From CAYUPI01 sp964446585 (GTDB taxonomy: Bacteria; Verrucomicrobiota; Verrucomicrobiia; Limisphaerales; UBA8199): a DNA stretch of 64,000 nucleotides. Positions 1-9,728 of this stretch are shown here, in pieces. How positions within the stretch are numbered: position 1 is the first letter of the stretch; each line of letters begins with the position of its first letter. Below the pieces are notes generated by a model. The model was given only the letters and a program-made list of their open reading frames with translations. It made no database searches and was not told where the DNA came from. A program made the translations under genes and the position numbers. The stretch spans positions 1-64,000 of the forward strand of contig CAYUPI010000001.1 of NCBI GenBank assembly GCA_964446585.1, in the 5' to 3' direction.

Positions 1-178
1 GGTAGCAATTGAAAAACAATAATTATACAAGAAATCAATGACTCAGGAGACTAGCATTACCTCAGAAAGAATCAAGCCCAGTGCGGAATCTCACCAACGG
101 CTTTCCAACTACCGCCGGCACATTCGCCCTCAAGCAGCCGAGAGACCTCAAAGAATTTGCCGTTCCAGCGATCCAACC

Positions 179-1627
179 TTACGCCAACAATGGTTTGACG
201 ACTACGCCGCTTACGTCGGTCAAACGATAGTCACGGCCCTGGAATCGATAGGTCAGTTTCGTGTGGTCCAAACCGAAGAGATGAAGAATCGTCGCGTGCA
301 GGTCGTGAACGTGGACTTTGTCTTCGACCGCGTAAAAACCGAGCTCATCCGTTTTGCCATAAACGATGCCCGGTTTGATCCCGCCGCCTGCCAGCCAAAC
401 GGTGTAGCCGTGCGGATGATGGTCACGCCCAACCTGGTCGGGTTCGAGTTTTCCTTGCATCATGGGCGTGCGGCCGAATTCGCCACCCCAGACAACCAGC
501 GTCTCCTCCAGCAGACCGCGCTCCTTCAAATCCCGGATTAAGGCGACCGTCGGCTGATCGGTTTCGAGGCAGCGCTTCTTGAGATCGTAAACCAGGTTGC
601 CGTCCGGGCCGCCGTGGTGATCCCAGCCGCGATGGTACAACTGAACAAAGCGCACGCCGCGCTCGACCAGCCGCCGCGCCAGCAGGCAGTTGTTCGCGAA
701 CGAAGCGCGGCCGGGCGTCGCCCCATACTTTTCCTGCACGCTCGGCGGCTCTTTCGAAATATCCATCACGTCGGGAACACTGGACTGCATCCGGTAAGCC
801 AATTCGTAGGCTGAGATGCGCGTGGCGATTTCCGGGTCCCGCAGAACGTCGTAGTGCATCTGATTCAGGTCGCGAACCGCGTCAAGGGACTGTCGGCGGC
901 GTTCCGGGCCCATGCCAGGTGGATTTGAGGCAAACAACACAGGATCGGATTGCGATCGCAACGTCACGCCCTGGTGGACGGTCGGGAGAAAGCCGCTGCC
1001 CCAGGAATTGACCGTCAGCGGTTGGCCGACGCCCGTGGTCATAACGACGAATGCCGGCAGATCCTTGTTCTCGCTGCCCAGGCCGTAGCTGAACCAAGAG
1101 CCCATGCTCGGGCGGCCGGCCAACTGCGCGCCGGTATTCATGAAAAGCGTCGCCGGGTCGTGGTTGAATGCTTCGGAATAAAAGCCCTGCACGAACGCGA
1201 CTTCGTCCACAATGGTTGAGAGATGCGGCAGCAATTCCGACAGCCACACGCCGGATTTGCCGTATTGCTTGAATTTGTAATTGGTGCCGAGCGCGGCGGC
1301 GTCTTTCTTAATTTGCGCGAGCCGGATATTTTTCAGGACCTCTTCCGGCATCTGTTGGCCGTTACGCTTGATCAGTTCGGGTTTGTAATCGAACAGGTCG
1401 AGGTGGGACGGCCCGCCGGATTGGAACAGGTAGATAATGTTTTTTGCCCTTGGCTTGAAATGAGGGCCGACAGGCGTGCCTCCCGGCGCAACTCGTTCCG
1501 CCGAAGCGAACAGATTCTCGTTCAGCAGAGAGGCAAGGGCCAGCGCGCCCATACCCGTGGAGCATTGTTGGAGAAAGCGGCGGCGAGTGACGAAGGCCGC
1601 GCGTTCGGGGCTGAGTAAGGTGTTCAT
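179..1627 (-). CDS. DUF1501 family exported protein
   Basis: 482-residue member of the DUF1501 (sulfatase-like, alkaline-phosphatase-fold) family that is expanded in Planctomycetes and Verrucomicrobia. The N-terminus has a twin-arginine-like signal (TRRRFLQQ near residue 13, then an Ala/Leu-rich stretch), so Tat export is likely. Family hallmarks visible are YLFQSGGPSHLDLFDYKP, the SEAFNHDPA region and WGGEFGRTP, followed by DHHPHGYTVWLAGGG. I chose the ATG at 1627 because the longer reading frame (from 1669) begins inside the end of the upstream DUF1553 gene and adds residues before the Tat signal. The pairing DUF1553 then DUF1501 in one transcription unit is typical for these phyla; the biochemical role is not established. 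Confidence 0.9.
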   Translation of the reverse strand: MNTLLSPERAAFVTRRRFLQQCSTGMGALALASLLNENLFASAERVAPGGTPVGPHFKPRAKNIIYLFQSGGPSHLDLFDYKPELIKRNGQQMPEEVLKNIRLAQIKKDAAALGTNYKFKQYGKSGVWLSELLPHLSTIVDEVAFVQGFYSEAFNHDPATLFMNTGAQLAGRPSMGSWFSYGLGSENKDLPAFVVMTTGVGQPLTVNSWGSGFLPTVHQGVTLRSQSDPVLFASNPPGMGPERRRQSLDAVRDLNQMHYDVLRDPEIATRISAYELAYRMQSSVPDVMDISKEPPSVQEKYGATPGRASFANNCLLARRLVERGVRFVQLYHRGWDHHGGPDGNLVYDLKKRCLETDQPTVALIRDLKERGLLEETLVVWGGEFGRTPMMQGKLEPDQVGRDHHPHGYTVWLAGGGIKPGIVYGKTDELGFYAVEDKVHVHDLHATILHLFGLDHTKLTYRFQGRDYRLTDVSGVVVKPLLA

Positions 1628-1646
1628 CGGGATAATGACGAATTCG

Positions 1647-4600
1647 TCATTCTTTAGTGAGCGTTTCATCCAAATTCAGCAGCACATTGCCCACCATCGT
1701 CCACGCTGCGAGCTGGCGAGTGTCCAGGTTTGGCGTAAGCTCGGCGGAGCCTACATTTACGAGCTGTTCCGCTGAGACGGCATCGCGGTTGAAACCTGCT
1801 AGCTGTTGCTGGTAGAGATTCACGAGTCGTTGCCGCTCCGGTTTGGTGGGAAGACGGGCGAGACAGAGGCGAAACGCGTAATCGACCTTCTCCTCAGGCA
1901 CAGACCTCCCGTGCTGCAGAATGCGCTGTGCCAGCACACGGGCCGCCTCTAGAGATGCCGGGTCATTCAACGCGGCCAGCGCTTGCAGAGGTGTATTTGA
2001 ACGTGGCCGCCGCGAAATGCAGACCTCGCGGCTTGGAGCATCGAACGTCGCGAACGTCGGATACGTGCAAACACGGCGCCAGAAAGTGTAAAGCCCGCGG
2101 CGGTAGAGGTCCGGGCCGTCGCTCGTGGGCCATTCGTCCATGCCGATCTCAGGTCGCAGAAATCCAAGTTCTTTCCAAAGATTCGGCACTTGCGGCGGGT
2201 AAGCGCTCGGCCCGCCAATCTCCGGGTTCAGCAACCCGCTGACCGCCAGCGCCTGATCCCGAATTAACTCCGGGTCCATGCGGAATCGCGGTCCGCGCGC
2301 CAGCAGGCGGTTCTCGGAATCCTTTTGCAGACGCTCGGCATCGACAGCCGCGCTCTGGCGGTAGGTGGCAGACATGACGATCAACTTGAGGATGTGTTTG
2401 ATGTCCCAAGGCAGGGCGAAGGGTCGAGGGTCGAGGGTCGAAGGGGATGCGTGATGCATGATGCGTGATGCGCGGGCTCCTTCGGAACCGTCGTGGAACT
2501 CGCACGCGAGCCAATCGAGCAGTTCCGGATGTGACGGCAGTTCGCCTTGTTTTCCAAAATCCTCGCTCGTCTTCACAATGCCTGTGCCAAACACTCGTTC
2601 CCAAAGCCGATTGACTGTGACCCGCGCGGTCAGCGGGTTCTCTGGACTGACCAGCCACCGCGCCAGCGCCAGGCGATTAGCAGGCTGATTAGTCGACAGA
2701 GGCGGCAGAATTGCCGGCACGCCCGGAGTGACTTCTTTGCCCTTGTCCAAAAAGTTGCCGCGCACGTGGACGTAAGTCGTGCGCGGCTCCGCGCCTTCTT
2801 TTTCTTTCATCACGAGCGATGTGTATTTGGTATTGGCCAATTCGGCTTCGCGCTCATTGAGGCGGAAGATCTCCCGCTCAATTTTGCGGATGGCGGGTGA
2901 CACAGTGCGGTAGTGAGCCGCAAGCACTTGCCGCTGCTCGGGTGTGCGCTGCGCCGCGGGAACAGCAAGCATTTCCGCGACAGCCGGCGGAGTGGGCCAG
3001 AGCGCAACGGGGTCTCGTTCTGCCGTCACCGACAGGCGCAGCCGGCCAATCGTATGGCTGCTACCGTGATATGAGTCGAAGCGGAAGGCCAATTTCGCGC
3101 CCGCGTTGAGCTCGAGCGGTTTCGCCAACTCCGCAATCAGAAAATGCGGCTCGCCGAACCTGGGTCCGATGGCCCAGCCGGTTTTCGGGTTGCGATCCAC
3201 CGCGTGCTCAGCGCGATAATACTGCTGCTCCCAATCGGCGGTGGCCTTACTGAAGAATACGTTCGTGGCGAGAGCGCCGGAGCTCGGCGACACGGTCAGC
3301 CCCAGTTCGTCCAGAATGAAATTACCCGTTTGGCTCCAGCGGCCCGGCCCGTTCTTGGGCAGGCTCGGATCGGGCAACACTTCCAGCAGGACGGCTGTAA
3401 TCTTCGGCATTTCCGTCTCGGCCTCGATCAGGTAAGTGTCATAGATTGGGTTGACGCCGCTAGCGAGAACGGACTGGTCGGGCAAGTTGGTGAAGATGGC
3501 GCCGCCGGTGGAAATCGCATTCGTAAGGTCCAACACGATCCAGACGTTGGTCTTCCCGGCGACGCGCCGCTCCCACGCTTCCTGCTCGACGGCCAAAGGG
3601 CTTTCCGCATCCGCCAATTCCTGTTTCCGGCGCGCAAGTTGTGCGTGGAGATAATCAAACTTTGGATGGGTTGGCGGCGGCGGCACTGCAACGCTCGGCT
3701 CGGTGCTGTTCCCGCGGTCCACCGTACTGTTGAAAAAGGCATAGAAGCGATAGTAGTCCTCCTGCGAAATCGGGTCGTATTTATGCGAATGGCACTCGGC
3801 GCACATCATTGTCAGGCCGAGCCATGTCGCCGCGGTCGTGGCGACGCGGTCCTTCACCGCTTTGGTCCGGTATTCCTCGTCGTCGCCCCCGCCTTCATCG
3901 TTGGTCTTAGTGTTGCGGTTGAAACCTGTGGCAATTTTCTGTTCAAGTGTCGCGTTAGGCAGCAGGTCGCCGGCGACCTGCTCGATGGTGAATTGGTCGA
4001 ACGGCATGGTACGGTTAAACGCGTTGATAACCCAGTCCCGGTAAGGCCACATCGAGCGCGCCAGGTCCACCTGATAGCCGTTCGAATCGGCATATCGCGC
4101 CAGGTCCAGCCACCAGCGGCCTAGTTGCTCGCCATAATGTGGAGAGGCAAGCAATCGATCGACGACCCTTTCGTACGCTTGTGCGCTACGATCCTCTAAG
4201 AAGGCATCTACCTCTTCGAGCGTTGGCGGCAGGCCCGTCAGGTCTAGAGTCAAGCGGCGTATCAAGGTGGCTCGCTCGGCCTCGGGTGAAGGAGACAGTT
4301 TTTCCCGCTCCAATCGAGCGAGAATGAAGCGATCGATTTCGTTTCGGGGCCAGGCTTTATTTTTGACGACGGGTAATTCCGGACGTGTCGGCTTAATAAA
4401 TGCCCAGTGTTTTTTTTCGTCCGGCCACATGCCGCCGTGATCGATCCAGGCGCGCAGAGCGGCGATCTGGTCGGCCGTCAATCGCTCGCCTTTCGCGGGC
4501 ATCACCTCGTCCGGGTCTTGCGAGGTGACGCGGGCGATGAGTTCGCTCTCGGAACTTTTTCCCGGCACGAAAAGCGGCTTGCCTGACTTTCCGCCCCGCA

Positions 4601-4829
4601 ATGCGTCAGCCTTGCGATCCAACCGCAGCTTGCTCTTCTGCGTGTCCGGCCCGTGGCATTCGAAGCAGCGCTTCGTGAAGATGGGCTGAATGTCCCGCGC
4701 AAAATCGACCTTGGTCTGCTCGCCTGCGATGATAGGAGCGCCAATCAGCAAGATCGCTCCTGTAGCCAGTGAGCTGAGGAGCCGGACGAGTCCAGCGGGG
4801 CACGAGGCGACTTTTGCTCTGCGTTTCAT
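1647..4829 (-). CDS. PSCyt1-DUF1549-DUF1553 cytochrome-like protein
   Basis: About 1060 residues. After a signal peptide (start MKRRAKVAS, hydrophobic to about residue 40) comes a planctomycete cytochrome C domain with DIQPIFTKRCFECHG, a CxxCH haem-binding motif. A DUF1549 region follows (NEIDRFILARLE; LTLDLTGLPPT) with a second CxxCH (MMCAECHSHKYDP). The C-terminal half is DUF1553 (NPLTARVTVNRLWERVFG; SATYRQS). Start 4829 is preferred over 4904 because it begins directly at the basic signal-peptide n-region. It forms a unit with the downstream DUF1501 gene, 19 bases away. An unusual segment of about 25 residues between LACEF and WDIKH is encoded by repeat-like DNA (2415-2486). Function unknown; proposed roles involve periplasmic or envelope redox or polysaccharide degradation. 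Confidence 0.9.
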   Translation of the reverse strand: MKRRAKVASCPAGLVRLLSSLATGAILLIGAPIIAGEQTKVDFARDIQPIFTKRCFECHGPDTQKSKLRLDRKADALRGGKSGKPLFVPGKSSESELIARVTSQDPDEVMPAKGERLTADQIAALRAWIDHGGMWPDEKKHWAFIKPTRPELPVVKNKAWPRNEIDRFILARLEREKLSPSPEAERATLIRRLTLDLTGLPPTLEEVDAFLEDRSAQAYERVVDRLLASPHYGEQLGRWWLDLARYADSNGYQVDLARSMWPYRDWVINAFNRTMPFDQFTIEQVAGDLLPNATLEQKIATGFNRNTKTNDEGGGDDEEYRTKAVKDRVATTAATWLGLTMMCAECHSHKYDPISQEDYYRFYAFFNSTVDRGNSTEPSVAVPPPPTHPKFDYLHAQLARRKQELADAESPLAVEQEAWERRVAGKTNVWIVLDLTNAISTGGAIFTNLPDQSVLASGVNPIYDTYLIEAETEMPKITAVLLEVLPDPSLPKNGPGRWSQTGNFILDELGLTVSPSSGALATNVFFSKATADWEQQYYRAEHAVDRNPKTGWAIGPRFGEPHFLIAELAKPLELNAGAKLAFRFDSYHGSSHTIGRLRLSVTAERDPVALWPTPPAVAEMLAVPAAQRTPEQRQVLAAHYRTVSPAIRKIEREIFRLNEREAELANTKYTSLVMKEKEGAEPRTTYVHVRGNFLDKGKEVTPGVPAILPPLSTNQPANRLALARWLVSPENPLTARVTVNRLWERVFGTGIVKTSEDFGKQGELPSHPELLDWLACEFHDGSEGARASRIMHHASPSTLDPRPFALPWDIKHILKLIVMSATYRQSAAVDAERLQKDSENRLLARGPRFRMDPELIRDQALAVSGLLNPEIGGPSAYPPQVPNLWKELGFLRPEIGMDEWPTSDGPDLYRRGLYTFWRRVCTYPTFATFDAPSREVCISRRPRSNTPLQALAALNDPASLEAARVLAQRILQHGRSVPEEKVDYAFRLCLARLPTKPERQRLVNLYQQQLAGFNRDAVSAEQLVNVGSAELTPNLDTRQLAAWTMVGNVLLNLDETLTKE
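2415..2486. repeat. repeat-like insert in DUF1553 gene
   Basis: Low-complexity DNA made of tandem GGGTCGA units (2420-2440) and alternating GATGCGTGATGCATGATGCG units (2450-2475). It reads through in frame as a Ser/His/Pro-rich stretch between two conserved DUF1553 blocks (LACEF and WDIKH) that are normally nearly adjacent in this family. The same kinds of unit occur in intergenic quasi-repeats elsewhere in the window. Confidence 0.6.
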
Positions 4830-4974
4830 GCGTGGAACCGCCAAAAATCCTGCCTCTTCTCCCCAGGTTTCGGGGATAGATGCACCAGCCATTCTTGTCC
4901 GCAAGAGGGTCCGTGGTCGAGTTTATGAGGCTGGCTCTGCATTCTGGCAAGTGTCCCACAAACGGAAGGCGGGT

Positions 4975-6162
4975 TCAAGCCTGAGCGCCAGGGATTACAA
5001 TCTCTTTCGGGCAGGAGGAGATCAGCTTCGGGCGCTCCGGCGATTTTTCGTCTACCATCTTGACGGCTTTCCAGCAGTCAACCATGGCCTTCCGATTTGG
5101 GCGCCAGTTGCCTTCTCCGAGGAACGTAGCTGCCGTCTGACCGAGATCGGTCCCCAGCACAGCCAAGGCAGCCGTTTGTCCAGCATCTTCCCAGTGCGCC
5201 TCCTTCAAGAACGCCACAAATTCTTTGGACAGGCTGAGCAAAAGTTTGACAAGGATTTCTGCCAGACTGTAGCTGAGCTCGTTGGAATCTCCCGGCTCGC
5301 CGAAGGAAACTCCCGACCAAAATTTCTGGATATTCTCTGGATTCCAAAACGCCAGGTGGCGATCTCTCAACTCCTGGTCGAGCATGGTTTGTCGCCAGGT
5401 TGCCGCGCTTCGGTCAAGAACAACCGCCAAGCCCTCGTTCAGCCATGACGGAAGCGGAAGATGAGCGACGCTGTTGTGCACCAACTCATGAAGCAAGACA
5501 CGCCGAATGTTTCTTCCGTCGAGATACGGCATAGCGATGTGAACGTAGTCTTTGGGGATCAGGCAGCCGCCACTGGTCGAATGAATTCCGTCCGAATAGA
5601 AATACGACACGTACTGGTAATAGTCATCATCCTCGGCGAACAATAAGATCACGTGCTTGCCTTGCCCCGATGTCCAGGCCGCATCCTTGAGGGCTGCATG
5701 GATGTGCTCAAGCGTCTCCTCCGCGAACGCGAGGAATCGATCGGCGGCAGCAGTTTCCAGCGCCGATAACAGAATGAACTCTCTAGACCATCTCACCTGA
5801 TATTCGGCGCCCAAATTCGACCGAACCTGGTTCACCCATTGTAGGGCGGCTTCCGTCCACGCGCCGGGTCGATCTTCTGACGAAACGGTCTGCCTGATGG
5901 CCTCCCCAATAACTTTCCAGTTGGGCCGCGAAAACCCCTCCTCGAAATCAAAGGCGCCTTCGATCCGGTCGAGGTCGATAAACTGGGGGCTCAAAGCTGC
6001 CTCGGCTTGCACCGGCTGCAGTGTCGCCCTTGCTGGAGGCGCTCCTCCTGTGACACGTGCTGCTTCAGTAGGAGGACCTGCGCCCGCGAGAAGCTCTCCA
6101 TCGGTTAAGCATCGCACTACCTCATCCGGATACTCTTTTCCGCAATACGCGCATTTTTTCAT
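4975..6162 (-). CDS. zinc-ribbon and gluzincin peptidase-like protein
   Basis: 395 residues. The N-terminus is a short zinc-ribbon-like module (CAYCGKEYPDEVVRC), followed by a Pro/Ala/Gly linker. The C-terminal part carries HELVHNSVAHLP then SWLNEGLA, matching the HExxH...E metal-binding pattern of MA-clan (gluzincin) peptidases, in the peptidase-MA-like group. No signal peptide is visible, and the Cys motif at the extreme N-terminus argues for a cytoplasmic protein. Start 6162 is chosen because it begins just before the zinc ribbon (MKKCAYC); the frame stays open upstream to 6204. The substrate is unknown. It is an isolated gene, not obviously linked to its neighbours. Confidence 0.7.
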   Translation of the reverse strand: MKKCAYCGKEYPDEVVRCLTDGELLAGAGPPTEAARVTGGAPPARATLQPVQAEAALSPQFIDLDRIEGAFDFEEGFSRPNWKVIGEAIRQTVSSEDRPGAWTEAALQWVNQVRSNLGAEYQVRWSREFILLSALETAAADRFLAFAEETLEHIHAALKDAAWTSGQGKHVILLFAEDDDYYQYVSYFYSDGIHSTSGGCLIPKDYVHIAMPYLDGRNIRRVLLHELVHNSVAHLPLPSWLNEGLAVVLDRSAATWRQTMLDQELRDRHLAFWNPENIQKFWSGVSFGEPGDSNELSYSLAEILVKLLLSLSKEFVAFLKEAHWEDAGQTAALAVLGTDLGQTAATFLGEGNWRPNRKAMVDCWKAVKMVDEKSPERPKLISSCPKEIVIPGAQA

Positions 6163-6332
6163 TCCCTGCGAGAGCGGATTGTAACCTTCATGACAGTCGA
6201 GCAAAGGTTGAACTTGGCGTCGATTTCAGCACGAGCCGCTGTGGTGTTCGATGCCAGTGCCAAGCTCCCTTATGGCTCGCCTCTCGCAGCCGCACGCAGC
6301 GGTGGCGGATGCATGACATCCGCTCTGGACGG

Positions 6333-7559
6333 TCACTTTTTGACATCAAACGCCAGCACTTTGTCCAGGCTACGGACGTAGATCCGGGCATTGGCGAGGA
6401 CGGGAGCGGCCCAGGTGTCTTTGCCGGTGAGGGGCTGGAAGCTGCAGAGTTCGTTGAAAGCAGCCGGGTTGGCTTCGGCGAGACCCAGCTTGCCGGTCTG
6501 ACCGTAGAGAATCAGCTTGCCGTCCGCAGCCATGAGCGAGCCCTTTCCGTAAGCCTTCGTGCCCCACTTCACCTCACCGGTCTTCCAGTCGAGGCACTTG
6601 AGTTCGTTTTCGTCGAAGCCGTAGAGGGAGCCGCCAAGTAGCACGCAACTGTTGGCGTGATTTCGCATGTTTTTGTTGCGCCAGACCTCCTGCACACCGG
6701 TGCTCGAGGCCTTGAGCCGGGCGCAGCCAAAGCCGTAACCGCTGGAGACGAATACTTCGTCGCCCTCGATGATGGGGGTGGCGGCGTTCACGCCGTAGCT
6801 GGTTTTCCACGGAAGTCGCCATAATTCGACCCCCTCCTTCATGTTGCGGCCGATCAGGCTGTCGCTGCTGAACTGGAGCAAGCAACGTTGGCCGCCGAGG
6901 TCGAAGGCGATCAGTGAGCCGTAGCCGGCCGAATCCGTACCCGCCTGCCAGGCTACTGCGCCGGTCTTCTTATGGAAGGCGGCAACCGAGGACTTGCCAC
7001 TGACTTCGGTGAGAGCCCACTCCTTTTCGATGAGCGGCGAGCCGGCAAACCCCCATCGCGGTGGCTCGCTGCCAAAGTCCTTCTTGAATTCCTTCGACCA
7101 CTTGACCTTGCCGCTGGCGGCGTCGAGGCAGAAGAAGTGCCCTTGACGGCTGATAGAATAGACCAGGCTGCCATCAACGCTGGGCGTGCAGCGCGTTCCG
7201 TGATAACCGTTCGGATCTTTCGAGGAGCAGGGGTATTCGTGCTTCCACTCGAGTTTGCCATTCTCGGCATCAAAACAAGAAATGATGTCGTTCTCGGCCA
7301 CGTTGCCCATCGTGTAAAGCCGCCCGTTGCTGACCGAGAATGAAGAGTAGCCGACGCCCACGCTGCCCTCCCAAAGTTTCTTTGGACCTTCGGCGGGCCA
7401 ATTGGCCAGCCAGCCGGTCTCTTTGGAAATTCCATCTCGATTGGGACCACGCCATTGCGGCCAGTCGTTCGCTAGGGCGGAAGGAGTAAAAGCCAGCAAT
7501 GAAATGAAACAAAGATCTGAGAGCGATGCGAAAGACCCAGTCGGACACAGATTTTTCAT
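6333..7559 (-). CDS. PQQ-like beta-propeller protein
   Basis: 408 residues with a signal peptide (MKNLCPTGSF to about residue 30, ending SALA) and WPQWRGPNRDG, the usual opening of verrucomicrobial and planctomycete PQQ-binding-like propellers. Repeated WxxxxGxxxW-type blades are visible (GKLEWKHEYP, GKVKWSKEF, GAVAWQAG, GEVKWGTKA, GKDTWAAP). It probably sits in the periplasm as a beta-propeller of the BamB/quinoprotein type. Catalytic quinoprotein residues are not evident, so it may be structural. The start at 7559 gives a normal signal peptide; the upstream in-frame extension to 7646 does not look like protein. Confidence 0.85.
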   Translation of the reverse strand: MKNLCPTGSFASLSDLCFISLLAFTPSALANDWPQWRGPNRDGISKETGWLANWPAEGPKKLWEGSVGVGYSSFSVSNGRLYTMGNVAENDIISCFDAENGKLEWKHEYPCSSKDPNGYHGTRCTPSVDGSLVYSISRQGHFFCLDAASGKVKWSKEFKKDFGSEPPRWGFAGSPLIEKEWALTEVSGKSSVAAFHKKTGAVAWQAGTDSAGYGSLIAFDLGGQRCLLQFSSDSLIGRNMKEGVELWRLPWKTSYGVNAATPIIEGDEVFVSSGYGFGCARLKASSTGVQEVWRNKNMRNHANSCVLLGGSLYGFDENELKCLDWKTGEVKWGTKAYGKGSLMAADGKLILYGQTGKLGLAEANPAAFNELCSFQPLTGKDTWAAPVLANARIYVRSLDKVLAFDVKK

Positions 7560-7701
7560 ACAAAGGTGCGGCAATGTCGGATAACAGGCCGTCCGTGACA
7601 ACTGTAATTCCTGGGAGTGTGCCCGTCCCCGGGCACAGCAACGCAAGAAGGGGATTCAGTGCCATGAAGGTCCTCAATGCGCACGTTTCAATGGAGATCG
7701 C

Positions 7702-7724
7702 TGCGCCCGAGACGGGCGCACTCC
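7702..7724. repeat. hairpin repeat, GCGC(a)CTCC-tailed family, copy 1
   Basis: An 8-bp stem with 3-base loop (TGCGCCCG/CGGGCGCA) followed by CTCC. It lies between the GH20 and PQQ-like genes. The same hairpin-plus-(A/C)CTCC pattern recurs at 22283-22306 and 25898-25920. Confidence 0.45.
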
Positions 7725-7742
7725 GCTGGTTCTGCGCCGGGA

Positions 7743-9635
7743 CTACTTGGACTCAGTTGATTGTCCCGGCGCTGACTTTTGCGTGGCCGTGATGATGCGG
7801 CTTCCACGGTCATTGGGACGGTAGGTGCGCATCTTGAGTACGCCATCCTTGGGCAATTCAAATGGATGTTGGTAGAGCGTCGAGCCGGGCCCAGGATCGG
7901 AGCCGTCCACCATGTAGCGGACTTGCGCGCCTTCGTAAGGTGGAAGGATGGTGACCTGCCGGCCTGTCTGCCGCGCCGAAGGCGGCGGAATGCGATAGTC
8001 AATCCCCGCGGCATCGAGGCGATCAAAATGATACCGGCAGAGCCGGCTCCAAAATTCCGGCCAAACGCGCTGGTTCTGTGGCGTCCAGCATAGTTCGGCC
8101 AGAGCGCAGAGCCGCGGATAGGCCATGTAATCCGGCCGCTCAGGCGTGAAGAGCAGCTCGGACCAAAGACAGCCGTGCACTCCGAGGATTCGTCGCGCCA
8201 CGTCAGCGGGAAGGCTAGGCGGCTGAGGGTCGAAGGAATAGGCCTTCTCAACCGAGATAACGCCTGCCCAACGCTGGCCCGGCTCCAGCGGATCTTCGTC
8301 GCAGGCAAGGTCGAAGTACGTGAACGGGGAAGGGGCCATGATCACGGGGTAACCCTTCTTTGCAGCCTGGAAACCCGCCTCCACGTTGTTCCAGGCCATC
8401 ACGGTGTAGTCCTGGCTCAGCACGGTCGGATGATCGAGTTCATCCCAGCCCACGGCGATCTTGCCGCGCATTTTGAGGAAGTCCTGCAGCCGTTTCAGAA
8501 AGCGGTCCTGCAAAACTTTCCCATCGGCCAGGTTCTCCGTCTTCATTCGTGTTTGGCAGCGCTCGCATTGTTCCCATGGCCCGGCGGGCCGTTCATCGCC
8601 GCCCAGGTGGATGTAAGGACCGGGGAACAAGTCTGCCAGTTCGCCGAAGACGCCTTCAAGGAACTGGTAAGTTTTTTCCTGGCATGGGCAGAGGACGTTC
8701 GCGGCTACGTCCTGCGCGCTGCGGAATTTGTATGGATCGCCGGCGCATAGAAATTCCGGATAGGCGACGATTGCGGCGCGGGAATGCGCCGGAACATCAA
8801 TCTCCGGCACGACCAGGATATGGCGTTCGGCCGCGTAACGGACAATTTCCCTGATTTGGCGCTGGGTATAGAAGCCGCCGTAGCGTTGGTAGCCGGACTC
8901 ATAGGAAGGCGGCAGTGCTTCATCAGGACCGCGCCAGGCGCCGACCTGGGTCAACTTGGGATACTTCTTGATTTCCACCCGCCATCCATCGTCGTCGGTC
9001 AAATGCCAGTGGAACACGTTGAATTTGTGCATCGCCAACTGGTCGAGATAACGTTTCACAAACTCGACATCAAAAAAATGGCGCGACACATCGAGATGCA
9101 TGCCTCGCCATTGGAAACGCGGATAATCCGAAATCCGGACGCACGGAATGGCGACCGCTTCCCCCGGCGCGCTTTTCCGAGTTCCAAATACCTCCGCGGG
9201 CAGCAGTTGCCGAAACGTCTGCGCACCATAAAACAGCCCCGCTTCAGCTCGGGCGCGGATGACGACTCCGCTTGGGGTCACTTCCAGGCGATAACCCTCC
9301 CGGCCCAGCGAATCGTCAGCCCCTTCTGACGTCAGAAGAATAGAACCGTCACTTTGCGCCCCGGCCCGCCGGACCGGAAACGAAAAGCCCAAACCTCTGC
9401 GCAAAGTTGCTGCCAGATATTCGGCGGTCGCTTTGGCGCCGGTCGAACTGCTCTGATACTGAACAGTACATTCAGCGGATAAATGGAACGAGCCTGTTCC
9501 CACCTCCAGTTCGACAGGTTTTGGGATGACGCCGGCTTCGCTGGAGGCGGTCATGGCCTCCGCATTAAGAGTGTCCGCCGCCGCGGCGAAGACGCAGGCC
9601 GCGGCCAGGAATCGAGCGATGCTTTTTCCGCGCAT
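7743..9635 (-). CDS. beta-N-acetylhexosaminidase, GH20
   Basis: 630 residues with a signal peptide (MRGKSIARFLAAACVFAAAA). A GH20 N-terminal domain (about residues 40-160) precedes the catalytic TIM barrel with PRFQWRGMHLDVSRHFF, FHWHLTDDDGWR and the catalytic Asp-Glu pair in YIHLGGDERP. A barrel-closing tryptophan region follows (GCLWSELLF). The C-terminus has a short beta domain (YMVDGSDPGPGSTLY) typical of chitobiase/FN3-like tails. The enzyme removes terminal GlcNAc or GalNAc from glycans, presumably in the periplasm or outside the cell. The start at 9635 gives the best signal peptide; the Met codons at 9677 and 9668 are less likely. Confidence 0.93.
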   Translation of the reverse strand: MRGKSIARFLAAACVFAAAADTLNAEAMTASSEAGVIPKPVELEVGTGSFHLSAECTVQYQSSSTGAKATAEYLAATLRRGLGFSFPVRRAGAQSDGSILLTSEGADDSLGREGYRLEVTPSGVVIRARAEAGLFYGAQTFRQLLPAEVFGTRKSAPGEAVAIPCVRISDYPRFQWRGMHLDVSRHFFDVEFVKRYLDQLAMHKFNVFHWHLTDDDGWRVEIKKYPKLTQVGAWRGPDEALPPSYESGYQRYGGFYTQRQIREIVRYAAERHILVVPEIDVPAHSRAAIVAYPEFLCAGDPYKFRSAQDVAANVLCPCQEKTYQFLEGVFGELADLFPGPYIHLGGDERPAGPWEQCERCQTRMKTENLADGKVLQDRFLKRLQDFLKMRGKIAVGWDELDHPTVLSQDYTVMAWNNVEAGFQAAKKGYPVIMAPSPFTYFDLACDEDPLEPGQRWAGVISVEKAYSFDPQPPSLPADVARRILGVHGCLWSELLFTPERPDYMAYPRLCALAELCWTPQNQRVWPEFWSRLCRYHFDRLDAAGIDYRIPPPSARQTGRQVTILPPYEGAQVRYMVDGSDPGPGSTLYQHPFELPKDGVLKMRTYRPNDRGSRIITATQKSAPGQSTESK

Positions 9636-9728
9636 GGTGAATTCGAGACGCTGCAATGGGAATCGCATGGGTTTCAAACGACGCGACTCTCTACCGTTGT
9701 GTCTGCGCCGCTGTCAATGATTTCCTCC

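Noticed and set aside
38..541. Plus-strand open frame of 167 codons at the window start
   Set aside because: Most of it is antisense to the conserved DUF1501 gene (179-1627); no recognisable domain.
3144..4124. Plus-strand 326-codon frame
   Set aside because: Entirely antisense to the DUF1553 gene; composition is that of a shadow frame in GC-rich DNA.
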